DNA from: Chromera velia
Taxonomy: Eukaryota > Sar > Chromeraceae
Assembly (NCBI GenBank): GCA_018398765.1
Contig: JAHBMJ010005745.1
Span: 1-32,377, forward strand
Direction of reading: 5' to 3'
DNA length: 32,377 nucleotides
In this document: positions 1 through 9,873 of the stretch, piece by piece
How the letters are laid out: each line of letters starts with the position of its first letter
Position numbering within the stretch: the first letter of the stretch is position 1
Notes under the pieces: model-generated
What the model saw: only the letters and a program-made list of their open reading frames with translations
What the model was told of the DNA's origin: nothing
The model's database searches: none
Made by a program: the position numbers and the translations under genes

Positions 1-634
1 TTCGTATCGCGAATCGATACGCCCACTGCCTATACGAGTCTCCAATACTGCACTTAACGTCTGTCCTAATGTTTTGCTTACATACCTACGTTCTGTCCTA
101 CGGAGATCCTTATACGTACGTTCCTACCGTCTCTTGAGGAGGACTGTTCTAGAATCGATCCTTCACTCTCATCGGTTTCTTCTCTTCACTCAATTGCTCG
201 ATCCGACTCGATCACTTTTCTCTTCTTTTCTTTTCTTTGTACATGCATGCATGCTTTTTTATTCAAATACGTTTGGATCTCGCAATGCGCGCGAATCCCG
301 TGATCTTGAGTGACTTTGACGCTCGTACTGCGCGCGACAGCCCTGCGAGGCGGCGAGATGCTATATGAAGAGCGGCTTTGGCCCTACCGGAGCCGAACTT
401 CCCAGTTCAGTAGCGTGTTGACGACCAAAAACGGTACATAATTGGCACAACTCGCCTCCACCAACACTCTTGTGTGCCGCCATGCTATATTGATAGGCAT
501 CATGCAAGTGTGATGCAACAAATAATTACCGGTAGAGAGGGGTCATTACCGGACAAAAAAGTAACTCTGGCCAAAATTTATCTTACGTGTGACGCGATGC
601 GCTGCCTTTACGGAGCACCACGCAGCCCCGGAAA
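1..634. other. Non-genic left edge
   Basis: I see no supported gene here. The only open frame with an ATG (74-313) is short, has no recognisable motif and looks like chance. The part around 527-567 has two TTACCGG words followed by a short A-run and GTAAC; similar GTAAC-rich sequence recurs at 4,570-4,680. Confidence 0.5.
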
Positions 635-1120
635 TTGACGAGAGAGAAAGCGAAAGAGGAGCTGCGTACAAAAAGTTTGGGGGTCACTGAAGGAACGTCG
701 CCGTTAGAAGAGGTGAAACACACAGTCGTGTTTGACTTTTATGCAGAGAGGAGCACTGAGTGGGCCCCTATACCAGACGAAGTGCTCCCAACAGAATTTG
801 TGTACGTATCCAAAAAGTTATTTATTCCTGCTTTGGCTTTCCTCCCTGTTAGCAACTCATCTTCCTGTGTATGTAACATTTTTTTTCAAGATATAAGCCT
901 TTCATGCAGCGTGGCTTTTCAAGACATAGGCTGTGCTTGCAGCACAGCTTTTCAAGATATAGGCCGCGCCTGCGGTGCGGCTTTTCAAGATATAGGCCAC
1001 GCTTGCGGCACCGCTTTTCAAGACATAGGCTGCACCTGCGGCGCAGCCTTAAAATTCAAGAATGGATTTTTGAGTGGCACAAAATTTCAAGTAGCCTTGA
1101 GTGTCAGGGGCCCAGGGTAG
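635..1120 (+). CDS. Possible coding fragment with 11-residue repeats
   Basis: An open frame of about 160 codons with no ATG at its 5' end (it opens at a TTG), so if it is real it is an internal or 3' exon, or a remnant. The first 60 residues look protein-like, with segments such as TVVFDFYAERSTEWAPIPDE. The second half is five copies of an 11-residue unit of the form AFQDIGxACxx, encoded by a 33-bp tandem repeat. The repeat unit is a multiple of three and its copies keep the frame, which fits coding sequence but does not prove it. No family is recognised. It could equally be a transposon-derived fragment. There is no intact gene neighbour to give context. Confidence 0.25.
   Translation: MTREKAKEELRTKSLGVTEGTSPLEEVKHTVVFDFYAERSTEWAPIPDEVLPTEFVYVSKKLFIPALAFLPVSNSSSCVCNIFFQDISLSCSVAFQDIGCACSTAFQDIGRACGAAFQDIGHACGTAFQDIGCTCGAALKFKNGFLSGTKFQVALSVRGPG
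883..1047. repeat. 33-bp tandem repeat, five copies
   Basis: The word TTTTCAAG starts at 883, 916, 949, 982 and 1015, giving an exact period of 33 bp. Each unit is followed by AYATARGC and then a GC-rich 12-14 bp stretch that itself tends to be an inverted repeat (for example GGCTGTGC...GCACAGC). Confidence 0.9.
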
Positions 1121-1378
1121 CAGCAATGAGGGCACTGGGCTTTTGGGCGTCGCTGTGAAGAAGAAGTGAGAAGTACCGCCTTACCCGTTCCTCGGCCTGC
1201 CCCACCCTCCTACCCCCTCAGGCTTCTTGAGGGTGCTTATAGTGTCTTATACGCTGTTTTGTGGTCACTATTGGTCACTATAAGCTTAAACTCGGTACAC
1301 ACTTTCATCTGCAGACTCAGTACAGACTTAGTACAGAGAAAGAGGTATAACGGTTCTTAACCGTCGCGGGGACGCGTG

Positions 1379-1852
1379 TTACGAGCTAGTCATGACATTC
1401 AATAGAATAGGCTAGAAGGCGGCGGAAAGACTCAGTCCTAAACTGATTGACTCCAGGAGGTTCAGAAGGTTTCAAGTAAAGATCGTCCTAGAGATTGTCA
1501 AGATACCTCGATCAACCTAATCCGCATCTCATTCCTTCTAATCCAATCTCTTTCCAGGACAGTTATTTTCATCCCCGTACTTGACAAAGAATTAAACATG
1601 ACATGTAAACAGACTGAATTCATGCGACAGGATGAACTCAAGCTACAGGACAGCAACTATAAGACAATATTCATGTCCCAGAGCCAATTCATCTGCAAGG
1701 CAGTCACAGCACGTAAGAAGCAAGACCCTGGCACTCAAACACTTGTAAGAAGGCCCGCGTCGTATCGGCGCGTGTGGAATGCCTGAGCCCGTGCTGGCGT
1801 CACCATCCGACTCGAGTCGTCCTGGCGCCGCCAGGCAGTCCAGGACACATGC
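1379..1852. repeat. LTR-like direct repeat, left copy
   Basis: A 474-bp sequence repeated in direct orientation at 4135-4518. It starts near TTACGAGCTAGTCATGAC and ends at CCAGGACACATGC. It contains about 90 bp (roughly 1457-1546) that the right copy lacks; the missing piece is bounded by the short word TCC on both sides, as expected of a microhomology deletion. No clear TG...CA ends or target duplication were found, so LTR is a structural description rather than a proven class. Confidence 0.7.
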
Positions 1853-2990
1853 CCCCCTCTTCCATAAGATTCTTGCTCGCAGAGGAAGAATCTTTCCAGA
1901 GCAAACTCCCCCCTCAATTTCTTCCATAAACTTCCGTTTGCGCAGAAGGGACCCGAAAAAGAGGTGTGATCAGTCACCGCTGCCTCACTGGCGACGCTAA
2001 CCCGCCAGGCCTGTCTCTGCAGGACCTATTATAGGGACGTCGGCTTCTGTATGGTTACACACGGTCAACCTTCTCCGCCCCATGGCAGAGTCCGTCACCT
2101 GACGGCCGCAAGCTTCCCAATATAAGGTCTTATGCCCCTCTTAGCTCTCCCACATCTTCAAAATCTTCACGTCTAGCTGTTTTGAGAGTTTCCTTTTCCC
2201 CAGAGGCACCTCCAACAGTAGTGTACACATTCTTCTCACACAGCTTGATCTTCTTGTTCCCATATTCAACATGACGCTCTCGTCAACTTCGAGTCGATCA
2301 GCGTAAGCAGAGGAATAGGCAGTTGCTGCACAGAAGAGGAAAAGAGAGGAAACAAAGAGCGCTGCACACCACCCAACTCATCAAATATCACCGTCTCTTC
2401 TTCTTATTTAGTCCCTCTCTTGAAATGTCATAATCCCCTCCCCATGCATTTCCCTCGGAGTTGGTACTCCTGGGACCCTACCTTTTACCCCCCCCATACC
2501 CTGTCAAGACTCCACTCTTCAAGTGGCTTCACTTTGATTGCTCGATCGTCTGATTATGATCTGTATTCTGCCACTGTCAACACTTTCCCTTCCTGGCTTT
2601 CCATTATGAAGAGCGACCCCACACCCAACCCCTCGTTTGCCGCAGGTGGCGCACGTGTTGGAATCCACTAAACATGGCTCAATTAGTACATACACCAGCG
2701 TATTCATCCACGCTTCTGATCGCTTTGATCGCTTTGATTTCTGTTTTTCTACCCCAATCTGTCGCTCTAACTCACACAGAGACCCTCCCTGCGGTATGAC
2801 TTCCAGTCCGAAAAAGCAAGCATCGCCAGTCCTAAAACACATCTCAATCCCTTCCAATCAAAGCGTTGCACTCTCAGAGAGAACTTTTGATGACTTTATG
2901 TTTTGTCCGTATATATAATCAGATTCTGTCTAGCTAACCGTGCCCTATTGCCCTGGCACTATGCATCAGCCTTTTTGTCTCTATCTACGC
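1853..2990. other. Interior of the repeat-bounded segment, no intact gene
   Basis: No gene can be supported. Around 2120-2300 there is a promoter-like layout: a TATAAG word at 2122, a CT-rich stretch, then ATG at 2271 opening only eleven codons before a GTAAGC word that could be a splice donor. No downstream exon could be joined to it. Confidence 0.35.
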
Positions 2991-3700
2991 TGAACAAGAG
3001 AAGAAGCGAACAATTGACTGGTCATTTCAATTGCGATCTGGTCATAGACGGCAACCTTGGTGGCTCCATGTTCCTTTGAACGGAAACAACACCACAACAC
3101 CAATCGTCTCGGTAAGCCTCCAGGATGCAGCAGTCTTGAGGAAGACTCGTAAGAACTCCAACGTGGCATATGAAGAGCCAGAGTCCACAATGCCGGTAGG
3201 GTAGGAGTTAGTGGTAGAAGACTCGATGTGGTAGGTGTTGGTGGGGACGACGGTCTCAAAGATGGTCTCAGTGTAGTAGCTAGGCTAAGAAAACGTCATG
3301 GCAAAGAACTGGTTGGCAGTGCCAACAGTCTTAGGGTGGGTGATCTTCATCACAGTCTCGGTGGTGTAGGTGGGAATCATGGAGATGGTCTCGGTTATCG
3401 GGACGGTGTGGAGATGATCTTGGTCTCAGTCACGGCCTCGGGCGGTAGAGTACCCAACGAGGAAGACTCGGTGAAGTCAGTGGAGACAAAGCTAAAGACG
3501 AAGAGAAGTTTCAGTCATGGAGGAGGTCTCATAGGTCTGGAAGATCTCCTTAGCGGTGGTGGTCTCAAAGAAGTCCTCAAAGAAGTAGGTGGTGACGGCG
3601 GAAACGATCTCAGTGGAAAAGATGGTCACGACTAGGAGAACGACAGTCTTGGTAAGGTAAGAATAGGTAAGAGCCAGAGGCACTAAGAGCAAAGCGCCGG
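2990..3700 (-). pseudogene. Broken Thr-rich repeat protein relic
   Basis: Read on the minus strand, three overlapping frames encode stretches rich in Thr and in TET motifs: [20 protein letters not shown] (about 3,620-3,560), [20 protein letters not shown] (about 3,400-3,340) and [20 protein letters not shown] (about 3,270-3,200). Each stretch is interrupted by stops or shifts into the next frame, so no continuous product exists. Codons in these stretches are strongly biased to C in third position (ACC, ATC, GTC, TTC), unlike the surroundings, which argues that this was once coding. The composition resembles Thr-rich cell-wall or adhesin repeat proteins, a resemblance of composition only. It lies between the two LTR-like repeats and could be cargo of that element. 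Confidence 0.3.
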
Positions 3701-4134
3701 GTCTGTCGTTACCTGATATGGTATCAGAGCAGGACCTATCAAGACTCGTAGCTGACACAGTCGCTGGACATGTTGGTACAAAGGCGTGACCTGCAAGGAG
3801 TAAGTCACTATCATAGTGACCGCCTTCTCCCTCTTCTCTGTCTCCAGATGAAGAAGAGATATGAAGAGTTCCCAGCCAGTCTAGCAGCCAGCAAAACATA
3901 AGTCACCAAGCAGGACGCAAGCAAGGCACTCTATTCAGCTGACACGGGATGCAAGGAGTCTCTAACACTCCCTTCCACAGTCTCCTGACTGTGTCCACAG
4001 CGTTTGGAAAGCAAAGAACGAGATGGAGAGAGACTGATCATCAAGTTGGCATCGACCTGGCGCGTATCTGACTCCTCCACAGAAGGTGTGTTTTCGAGTT
4101 TCAGACCCTCAAGCTGAGCGATCACCATATCATA

Positions 4135-4518
4135 TTATGAGCTAGTCATGACATTCAATAGGATAGGCTAGAAGGCGGCGGAAAGACTCAATCCTAAACT
4201 GATTGATTCCAATCTCTCTCCAAAACAGTTATTTTCATCCCCGTACTTGACAAAGAATTAAACATGACATGCAAACAGACTGAATTCATGCGATAGGACG
4301 AACTCAAGCTACAGGATAGCAACTACAAGACAACATTCATGTCCCAGAGTCAATTCATCTGCAAGGCAGTCACAGCGCGTAAGAAGCAAGACCCCGGCAC
4401 TCAAACACCTGTAAGAAGGCCCGCATCACATCAGCGCGTGTGGAATGCCTGAGCCCATGCTGGCATCACCATCTGACTTGAGTCGTCCTGGCGCCGCTAG
4501 GCAGTCCAGGATACATGC
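4135..4518. repeat. LTR-like direct repeat, right copy
   Basis: The 384-bp partner of 1379-1852. Aligning the two by eye gives about 28 differences, all of them transitions (C/T or A/G), many at CpG positions, plus the one 90-bp deletion. Confidence 0.7.
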
Positions 4519-5206
4519 GGGGATGGCCCCAAAAAGTTTTTGAACATCATTATGATAGCCTAGAAAAGAGTAAAATTACGGTAACGTAACCTCTCTAACA
4601 GGTTTAAAAAAGTTGTTGGTAACCGGTAAAAAGTTACATAATTCTAGTAACGCGACTTTTTAACAAAAGTCTTTTAGTAACTCTTAAGGTCCAAGTATAT
4701 TACTATGCTCATGGTGGTCACCAGGTGGTGGCTTGCTCCAGTTAGCTTCAGTTTGGCAGATAGCTGCGGAGCAAACAGAGCCATGCAGACACTGCGGTTG
4801 ATCGATTAATCGTCCGTAGGTCAGGTTCTATTCGGGCCCGCGCGTGCATGCTTATAAGTCCTGAATTGTCCTGAATTGATCGAGATTTGTGTTATGCAGG
4901 AAATACTAGGTTGGCCAGAGCCTATATGGCTCACCGGCTTTAATCTCATACATCATCATCATCATCATCATGCTACATCATGTATGTCGCGTCCCCATAT
5001 ATGAGGGATGGATTTAGCTTAGTTTGTCTGAACGTTCTGTTTTTTATGTTTTTTCCTGTTAGTCTCGATTCTAGGAGTAAGCTTATTGTTATGAGCCCTG
5101 AATGGTTCCGAAGCCGCAACTAGCTGCAACTCAGAGAAACATATTCCGTGCCGCGCCCCTGATCCTAGGTGTTGCGCCTATTAGCGTAAACGGCCTGTGG
5201 GGTCCA

Positions 5207-5476
5207 TTACCCCAATAGGGTCTGCATATACTTATCTGCATACATATCTGCATGTATGTATCGAAGAGCCCAGAGCATAGAAGGTACAAAGAAGATAATC
5301 TGACTATAAAATTCATAAAAAAATCTAACAAAATACAAAAAAAACACCAACACATAACGTTAACGTACGCGCGCGCGCCCGCGCTTGAAGACAGACTTCC
5401 TTCTTGGGGTGATTGTGATATTGTGGGTGGGGGGAGGGGGGGGGAGCCTGATCCCCCGCGGACCCTATTGGGGTAA
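5207..5476. repeat. Inverted repeat pair with 16-bp perfect arms
   Basis: TTACCCCAATAGGGTC at 5207-5222 is the exact reverse complement of 5461-5476. With one or two mismatches the arms extend to about 20 bp. The 238-bp interior includes a GC-rich alternating run (GTACGCGCGCGCGC) and a G-run. No flanking target duplication was seen. Confidence 0.6.
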
Positions 5477-5507
5477 AGATAGGTAAAGATCCGCCTGCGG
5501 GGCCGGA

Positions 5508-5576
5508 ACCCGGCCGTACATGCAGCGGACCCGCGCGCCCTGCATCGCGAAGGTGCGCCGCTGCATGCGGCCGGGT
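5508..5576. repeat. GC-rich hairpin
   Basis: ACCCGGCCGTACATGCAGCGG (5508-5528) pairs with 5558-5576, which reads CCGCTGCATGCGGCCGGGT. The stem is about 19 bp with one small bulge, around a 29-nt loop. Confidence 0.6.
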
Positions 5577-5789
5577 CCGAGATGGTCCAGAAATGATCGA
5601 ACACAACAGATACACAACAGAAATCTGAAATTCCTAAAAAATAGGGAAATCTGAACAGCACCGTAAAGAAATCACTCGAAGTTCAGATTCAATGGCTCTG
5701 ACAATCTCTGACATGCTCTGTCAGCAAACCAGCACATGACGTCCAACCATCAGTCGTTGTGTGGTCCCAGAACAGAAGGTCTATAAAGC

Positions 5790-5798
5790 TCTTCAATA
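5790..5798 (+). promoter_or_regulatory. Possible TATA-like element of the Hog gene
   Basis: TCTATAAAG about 75 bp upstream of the ATG, followed by a pyrimidine-rich stretch. Position and sequence are suggestive only. Confidence 0.25.
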
Positions 5799-5870
5799 AG
5801 ACACAGGCTCAGATCCTGTCGATAACTCTTCCCAGACTTTTTTTTCGCCTCTGACTCTTTCCCTCGTCAA

Positions 5871-8589
5871 ATGAAGCTGCCTGCTGTCTTTACGCTCTGT
5901 TTCTCGCTCTTCCTGCGCCAGGCTATCTCTTTGAGTGTGGAGGCGACGGCCAAAAAGATACAGAACGGTAGGAACAGGCGCTTGTCTGCAGAATTGACAG
6001 ACAGTCTGAGAAGGATTTGAGCATGAATAGAGAAATGCAATTTTTCATCTCTTTACATATTTCGATTGCGATTGTTAAAGTGACAGGCAGGCCCAATCGA
6101 AATGAGGACATAATGATAGTGATGGTGCTTTCCTCACCCATATTCTACTTTCTCTTGCACTTCGTAGCTCAACCAGACAGTCAGACGAGGACACTTCCCT
6201 TCTGCATGTGCTCATGCAGTGTATCTTTTCCATTGTGTGCCCCCTCCCTCCTTCCTGCCTGAGTGCAGTTCTAACGAACGATGTGGGCCTCCAGATGAAA
6301 ATCCTGCAGGTGCGGGTGTATGAGCGGTGTGAGATGATCTTCCTTGCTCACGAAGACGCAAACACCCTCACCTCATGGCCAGAGGTCAAGAGTGCAATCC
6401 AGGAGGGGTGCACCGAGGGCCTACAGAGACTGGTACGTCTGTCGGTCGGTGCTTCTCTCTCACAGGCCACCCGTGCAGTCATTGGGGAGCGAGATTTGTT
6501 TTTGGAGAGAAAGGGAGAGGAAGGGACCGAAGACTGGAGTATCTATCAGTCTCCCTCACCAAGTCTGTTGATCGATCTGCCCTCTTCGTCTCTCCATTTC
6601 GTCTCCAGCTGCCCGACCAAACACGCCCCGTGGGGCCGAGTCCCCCCTTCTTGAATATTCTTCTTGATGCCTGCTTTTCCCCGCTTGCCTCAGAACACTT
6701 GTGCATGCATGTGCCTGCCTGTCTGTCTGCAGGGCGGGCTCGTGTCGAAGGTCTCCCTGGAGAACGACTGCGCGTTCATTACCGACACAGCGACCAGACT
6801 GGAGGCTCTACATAACGAGACATACTCCGAGCCCCTAGACGAGCAGCCCCTCCACCAGATCCTCTGTGAAGAGGCAAAGGAATCGTACGGAGAGCACCCA
6901 GAGGTTGCAGAGTACTTGGCGTATGGAAAGAACGAGACGAGTAACCTCCCCGGGGGGGGGGAACTCTTTTTGAAAGAAGAACTGCACCGAGGTCTGCAGC
7001 AGCTGCCAGCGGAGCAGATTCGAATGATTGAGAAGAAGGCTGGACTGACTGTCGAGGAGCGCACTGCCTTCAGAAGCTACCTCCGTTCCGCAGAGGCATC
7101 TGATGTCACCTGCTTCCCTGTTGGGACCGTTGTGGAGGTAGAGGGCAGAGGGAAGGTTCCCATCGAAGATCTCCAGGTCGGTGCGGAAAGAAATACCATT
7201 TCCGACCTTATCATGCAATAACACCAGGAAAAGAAGACCAAACAATGAATTTCCGATTGCAGATCACCGGGGGGAGGGGGGGGAGGTCTCTCTGAACAAA
7301 CAGGGGGAGGGAGGAGGAGGAACGGCGGTAATTGCATGGAGTGCACGGAATGCCGGATAGAATAAATGAGTAGATGGACGGACGGATGGATGGATCTCTC
7401 CTGTGAATCACTCCTACCAACTCCTATTCCCTTCTGAATCACTCCTACCAACTCCTACTCCTCTGAATCAATCCTACCAACCCCTACTCTTCTGAATCAC
7501 TCCTACCAACTCCCACTATCTCCTGAATCACTCTTTCCAACTCCTACTCTCTTCTGAATCACTCTTTCCAACTCCTACTCTCTTCTGAATCACTCTTTCC
7601 AACTCCTACTCTCTTCTGAATCACTCTTTCCAACTTCTACTCTCTTCTGAATCACTCCTACCTTCTGCCAACAGATGAGACTAGAAATTAAGAACAGCCA
7701 CAAGCTCTCTGCGTCACACACTGCTCCGTCCTGCATGGCTCTCTTTTTCATTTCAAACAAAATGGCACAGGCACAGGCAGACACACACACGCGCACACCG
7801 CTCCGTCTTGCAGGGCTCTCTTGCACCTTCATTTTCGCATACGCATTCCTCTCTTGTCAGAAGATGAACCAGGGGAAGCAGGAAGAGAATGGCAGAAAGA
7901 GAAAGGCCTGATTCGAGCCCCTGTGTTTCCTTCATTTTCTCCCGCCCCTTTTGGTTCAATTTCTCTCGATCTTCTCACGTTCCTTTCGCCCTTCATTCAA
8001 ATGTTGTGTTTCCTCCTCCCTCTTTCCCTCGATCGATCCAACGTCCGAACAGTACGGCGACTGTGTGAAGACAGTCGGCGTCGAGAAGAAGAATCAGTTT
8101 GTGCCGAGCTGCTCACGTTTCGTCTACTTCGGTCACTTCGACACCGAGACCATCGTTGAGTACACCCTTCTTCGAACCGCCGCCAGGTCTATGCGCCTGA
8201 GCGGAGACCATGTGGTATTTGTGACAGACAGAGAGAGGAAGACTGTGAGAAGCCTCTTCGCTCGAGACGTGAATGAGGCGAGGGACTGGCTGATTGTGGA
8301 AGGCGGGGAAGCAGAGGCGGTCGTTGAGATTAGTCAGACCTTTGCTGTCGGCATGGTGCAACCTCTGACTGAATCAGGGACTCTGTTTGCCGATGGCATC
8401 TTGGCATCCTCGTATGCCGTCATTTCTCCGAACCATTGGCTGATGCACTACTTGTACAGACCTCTGGTTATCTGGAAGGGACTCTCGAAGAGCGTCATGG
8501 GAGTGGAGGGGGCTGAACGGTTCGAGGCCTGGCTGGAGAAGATCATTTACCCGAACAGGTCTGTCTATTCTGTCTGTCTGTCTTTCTTC

Positions 8590-8620
<31 letters not shown>

Positions 8621-8643
8621 CTTTCTTGCTCTCTTTCTTTCTT

Positions 8644-8698
<55 letters not shown>

Positions 8699-8805
8699 GT
8701 CTGTCTGTCTTTCTTTTCTTTCTTTCTTTCTTTCTTTCTGTCTGTCTTTCTTTCTGTCTTTCTTTTCTTTCTTTCTTTCTTTCTTTGTTTCTTTCTGTCT
8801 TTCTT

Positions 8806-8864
<59 letters not shown>

Positions 8865-9145
8865 CTTTTCTTTCTTTCTTTCTTTCTGTCTGTCTGTCTG
8901 TCTTTCTTTTCTTTCTTTCTTTCTGTCTGTCTTTCTTTCTGTCTTTCTTTTCTTTCTTTCTTTCTTTGTTTCTTTGTTTCTTTCTGTCTTTCTGTCTTTC
9001 TTTTCTTTCTTTCTTTCTTTCTTTCTTTTTTTGTGTCTTTCTTTTCTTTCTTTCTTTCTTTCTGTCTTTCTGTCTTTCTTTTCTTTCTTTCTTTCTTTCT
9101 TTCTTGCTTTCTTTCTTTCTTTCTTTCTTTCTTTCTGTCTTTCTG

Positions 9146-9176
<31 letters not shown>

Positions 9177-9194
9177 GTCTTTCTTTTCTTTCGT

Positions 9195-9225
<31 letters not shown>

Positions 9226-9873
9226 GTCTTTCGTTTCTTTCTTTCTTTCTTTCTTTCTTTCTTTTCTTTCTTTCTGTCTGTCTTTTTTTTCCTTCTTTCT
9301 TTCTTTCTTTCTTTCTGTCTTTCTTTTCTTTCTTTCCTCTCTGGTCCTCGTGTGCTTCTCCTCTCTGTGCCTCGGCCTGTGGTTGTCATTTGGAGTTTCT
9401 TGCAGTCAGTCGGCATGCAGGCCTTCTCTCTGCCCCCCTGCCCTCTCTGTTTCTCTCTCCTTGTGTGGCCGACTCGGAGGGCATGTGTGTTGCCTTCGTC
9501 AGTCGGTATCTTGAAGAGCTTCGCTACTGGCCGTACTGCATGCCTTGTTTCTCTTCCGGACCTTCCCGCTGACGATGAATTCTTAACGGATCCACAAGCA
9601 TTGCAGTGCCCCACCCTTGCGATGAAAAGAAGCATGGATGACTGACTAACTAACTGACGCACTGCTTGAAGCATGCATGACGCACGCACGGTTTGGATCG
9701 ATGTATGCATCCTCTCGCATGCATGCAGGTTTGTTTCCGACAAGCTCGACCGCTTCACCGACGCCTTCATGCAGGTGTTCCACTCGAAGGGTTGGCAGAA
9801 CACCCCCATGGGCACGCAGATCGTCTTGCGACCCTTCGTCCCCTCTGTACTCAACACCATGCTCACTGCCTAG
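5871..9873 (+). CDS. Secreted Hog (Hedgehog-type Hint) domain protein, 5 exons
   Basis: Exons 5871-5967, 6269-6432, 6733-7176, 8053-8558 and 9729-9873 join in frame to 451 residues. Residues 1-20 are a hydrophobic signal peptide (MKLPAVFTLCFSLFLRQAIS). Residues 21-213 match no family I know. A Hint domain spans about 214-370. It begins with the catalytic Cys214 (TCFPVGT), continues as PIEDLQYGDCV across the exon 3/4 junction, has the histidine of the TxxH block as SGDH (285-288), and ends with GTLFADGILASSYAVI, the hallmark of the Hedgehog/Hog subfamily. Such domains self-cleave through an N-S acyl shift at the Cys and in animals attach a sterol. The conserved C-terminal Cys of LASCYA is Ser here. 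The exon 3 donor was set at CAG|GTCGGT because only it keeps frame and rebuilds the conserved DLxxGD block. A poly(A) signal AATAAA lies at 10003-10008. Confidence 0.85.
7401..7662. repeat. 31-bp minisatellite in Hog intron 3
   Basis: About nine units of the form CTGAATCACTCYTWCCAACTCC followed by TACTCT. Unit starts at 7434, 7463, 7492, 7523, 7554, 7585, 7616 and 7647 show a period of 29-31 bp, with the right-hand units almost identical at 31 bp. Confidence 0.9.
8570..9337. repeat. Long TTTC/TCTG/CT pyrimidine tract in Hog intron 4
   Basis: Nearly uninterrupted TTTC repeats mixed with blocks of (TC)n, TCTG and a few TTTG units, over about 770 bp. One strand is almost all pyrimidine. It fills most of the 1,170-bp intron. 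Long open frames on both strands here are artefacts of the four-base period. Confidence 0.95.

Larger units (their letters stand above)
4519..5870. other. Intergenic, hairpin-rich, upstream of the Hog gene
   Basis: No gene is supported. The stretch contains a (CAT)n microsatellite at about 4950-4971, a pair of inverted arms at 5207-5222 and 5461-5476 and a strong GC hairpin at 5508-5576. Just before the downstream gene a TATA-like word (TCTATAAAG) sits at about 5790-5798, roughly 75 bp before the ATG. Confidence 0.5.

Noticed and set aside
7177-7186. Hog exon 3 donor at GTGCGG (after 7180) instead of GTCGGT (after 7176)
   Set aside because: It leaves the reading phase wrong for exon 4 and breaks the conserved DLxxGD block, whereas GTCGGT restores both.
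7951-9645. Very long open frames (564 codons on plus, 433 codons on minus) through the TTTC tract
   Set aside because: They are produced by the four-base repeat having no stop codons. Only the Hint exon at 8053-8558 inside the plus frame is real; the minus frame is a Lys/Glu/Arg translation of GAAA.
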